Shown in pieces: positions 62,343 to 64,000 of a DNA stretch of 64,000 nucleotides. Source of the stretch: Halocatena marina. Its GTDB lineage: Archaea > Halobacteriota > Halobacteria > Halobacteriales > Haloarculaceae. The translations under genes and the position numbers were made by a program. The DNA lies in assembly GCF_025913575.1 (NCBI RefSeq), contig NZ_CP109785.1, positions 2,294,001 through 2,358,000 of the forward strand. The letters are read 5' to 3'. Within the stretch, counting starts at the first letter, position 1. Each line of letters opens with the position of its first letter. Under the pieces are notes generated by a model, which saw only the letters and a list, made by a program, of their open reading frames with translations, searched no databases and was not told the origin of the DNA.

Positions 62343-63652
62343 ACGGCCCGTTTTCCGGAGAAGGCAGCGAGAACACCGACCCCAATCAGAACGGGACGAT
62401 CGATGTGGTCGCGGCGCGAGATACAGTGCTGTCCGCACTGCTCGGATTCTGTCGGGTGCTCAGACAGTCGGGGGTGAACGTTCCCGCAAACGCAGCAATA
62501 ACGGCTGCACGGGCGCTCGTGACAGTCGGGTTCGACGATAAAGAGCGCGTACGCGCTGCGCTTCGGGCGTCTCTTATCTCACGGCAAGCAGATATCGCCA
62601 CGTTCGACCGGCTGTTTCCCGAGTTCTGGCGACGACTGACTGCCGGACTCGACATTAGCGACGGACCAGATCGTCCGGACGAACCAGATGGGCAGCTCGC
62701 TCCCCTCACCACCCGGGAAGCAGCTACGAGCGACACTAACAGGAACGCTGTCAGCGACGAGTCTGCACAAGAGAGCATTTCGCGGTGGACAAAATCATCA
62801 GGAACAACCACCGAATCAGAAAACGAATCGGAGACAACGACGACCGCACGCTACAGCCCAACGGGACACTCAGAGCCGGTGTCCATCGAGACGACAGTCC
62901 GGCACACAGAGCTCGATCGGGCAGTACGCAGACTGACGCTTGCTATCGGAGGGCTGCGTGACCGACGGTGGAGTCAAACGGGAACAGACCACGCATACGC
63001 TCGAAGAGCGCTCAGAGAGAGTATATCGACAGGAGGGACGGTCGTTTCGCTGCCACAGCGCGACCGTGCCGAACGCGCGGTCCGTGCCGTGTTGCTCGTC
63101 GATGTGAGCCGATCAGTGCTCGATATCGTCGATCGCTCCTTTCTCATTCGATTTCTGCACGCGGTGTCTACAGCATGGCGTCAGGTTCGGGTGTTCTTCT
63201 TCGATACGAACATCCGTGATGTGACTGAGCCGTTTCACGCCCCGACTGACGAGGCGGCGGTTGATGCGCTCAGACGCGCTGAAACCGAGTGGGGTGGAGG
63301 AACCCGCATTGGAAACGCACTCGATGTGGTTAGGCACGAACATCCAGATGCGATTGACCGTCGGACGGTCGTCTTCATCGTGAGCGATGGACTCGAGATG
63401 GGTGATGTTGATCGTCTCGAAGAAGGGATGGTGTGGCTGTCACACAAAGCCCGTCGTTCGTTCTGGCTCAATCCCCTTGCGGTCTCGCCCGCTTACGAAC
63501 CAACAGCACGGGGGATGGCAGCAGCACTGCCCTACACCGACGGGCTGTTCGCGTTCAGCGGTCCGAGCGATCTTGCAGAGATCGCTCGACAGCTCGAACT
63601 CGACCGACGCTCGATTGGCTACGAGCACGATCCGAGACGGACCGATGCATGA
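62339..63652 (+). CDS. coxE: VWA-domain protein (CoxE-like)
   Basis: 437 residues. The first half is a helical region with a very polar, S/T-rich linker (about 110-180). The VWA domain follows with a MIDAS motif AVLLVDVSRSVLD (DxSxS), then VRVFFFDTNIRDVTEPF and VVFIVSDGLEMGD. It works with the MoxR ATPase to mature the molybdenum enzyme. Overlaps coxD by 4 bp. A 27-codon frame starts inside its stop (63649) but has no support beyond the overlap. Confidence 0.9.
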   Translation: MNGPFSGEGSENTDPNQNGTIDVVAARDTVLSALLGFCRVLRQSGVNVPANAAITAARALVTVGFDDKERVRAALRASLISRQADIATFDRLFPEFWRRLTAGLDISDGPDRPDEPDGQLAPLTTREAATSDTNRNAVSDESAQESISRWTKSSGTTTESENESETTTTARYSPTGHSEPVSIETTVRHTELDRAVRRLTLAIGGLRDRRWSQTGTDHAYARRALRESISTGGTVVSLPQRDRAERAVRAVLLVDVSRSVLDIVDRSFLIRFLHAVSTAWRQVRVFFFDTNIRDVTEPFHAPTDEAAVDALRRAETEWGGGTRIGNALDVVRHEHPDAIDRRTVVFIVSDGLEMGDVDRLEEGMVWLSHKARRSFWLNPLAVSPAYEPTARGMAAALPYTDGLFAFSGPSDLAEIARQLELDRRSIGYEHDPRRTDA

Positions 63653-63735
63653 TCGGAACGATCGCTGTGCACGAAGCTGGCGGAGGTCGGGAAAGAGTCA
63701 TTACTCACCACGAACTAGTATGTTACTAGAGAACA

Positions 63736-64000
63736 ATGAGCGCAAGTAACTGGAGTGTACCGGAAACGGAGGTGCTCGCTGCCGCCCGTGAAGTACTTGA
63801 GGCAGATCGGCCTGCTGCGCTGGCGACGGTCGTCGACGTGCGTGGGAGTGCGTATCGCCGCCCTGGCGCGAAGATGATCATTCCCGAAGACGGTGGCGGA
63901 ATCGGGAGCGTCACAGCTGGCTGTCTCGAAGAGGACGTTCGGTCGCTTGCCACTGATGTGCTCGCTGCGGGAGAACCACGCGTCGAGACGTTCGATCTAA
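63736..64000 (+). CDS. XdhC/CoxF-like molybdenum insertion protein, cut by window edge
   Basis: 88 codons visible, starting MSASNWSVPETEVLAAAREVLEADRPAALATVVD. GSAYRRPGAKMIIPEDGGG and GSVTAGCLEEDVRSLA are the XdhC/CoxI signatures. These proteins bind molybdenum cofactor, help its sulphuration and hand it to the large subunit. The full gene is usually 250-380 codons and continues past position 64000. It belongs with the coxGSLMDE genes. Confidence 0.9.
   Translation, partial: MSASNWSVPETEVLAAAREVLEADRPAALATVVDVRGSAYRRPGAKMIIPEDGGGIGSVTAGCLEEDVRSLATDVLAAGEPRVETFDL

Noticed and set aside
63649..63729. 27-codon frame starting in the coxE stop
   Set aside because: Only the ATGA overlap supports it; the product has no motif, and the next gene has its own start at 63736.

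Overview
The window is a chromosomal segment of a halophilic archaeon (class Halobacteria). The evidence is the very acidic proteome (runs of D and E in nearly every protein, few lysines) and a set of haloarchaeal or archaeal hallmark genes: radA, gatD, a separate GMP synthase ATPase subunit, a SAMP1 ubiquitin-like modifier ending in Gly-Gly, PspA and DUF63/DUF1405/DUF5802 proteins. TATA-like boxes about 26 nt before many start codons fit leaderless haloarchaeal transcripts. The genus cannot be fixed from sequence reading alone.

Layout. 1-1766: two minus-strand acyl-CoA genes (a biotin-dependent carboxyltransferase, cut by the window edge, and a FabG/PhaB reductase). 2024-6509: surface-glycan genes (GT75-like, a GT39-like membrane protein, a GT2 dolichol-phosphate-sugar type enzyme). 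6999-9375: a small HTH-like protein, a small membrane protein, an aldo-keto reductase and an MBL hydrolase. 9389-16578: nucleotide synthesis (guaA ATPase subunit, pyrG), a 36-codon membrane protein, a hydrolase, pspA, thrS and an HTH-like protein. 16737-18778: a dgcA-dgcN-like pair, probably for D-glutamate use. 18946-27433: radA, hisH, small conserved proteins, a repeat-rich secreted protein beside an ArsR-type regulator, gatD and an acetyltransferase. 27507-33473: two hotdog thioesterases, an LLM flavoprotein, a methyltransferase, a toxin-antitoxin pair lying between a thioesterase gene and its broken copy, two acetyltransferases and an MBL hydrolase. 33579-40643: an MscS-like membrane protein, paaK, an ornithine carbamoyltransferase pseudogene, and a class V aminotransferase / NAD epimerase / TPP enzyme neighbourhood. 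40800-47961: SAMP1, an HPP-Usp fusion, a uridine phosphorylase plus PfkB kinase pair with deoC close by, and several membrane proteins. 48072-51098: a SnoaL-like protein and a short UvrA-like protein of the drug-resistance type. 51507-55573: biotin genes bioB-bioU-bioF-bioD. 56514-64000: a molybdenum hydroxylase operon (coxG, S, L, M, D, E and an XdhC-like gene).

How it fits together. The biotin operon could supply the cofactor of the carboxylase at the left edge. The biotin operon has no bioA; the gene between bioB and bioF fits BioU, the self-sacrificing lysine enzyme. The Cox-like cluster carries the form II active-site loop AYRGAGR, not the CO dehydrogenase loop, so its substrate is open. 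Uridine phosphorylase, the PfkB kinase and DeoC point to nucleoside salvage through sugar phosphates.

The most dynamic part is 29.9-36.5 kb: a duplicated thioesterase whose 3' end is an exact 119-bp repeat, an RHH/RelE module between the copies with a 22-bp perfect palindrome before its start codon, and an argF pseudogene with one in-frame nonsense codon. No tRNA, rRNA, CRISPR array or intact insertion sequence was seen.
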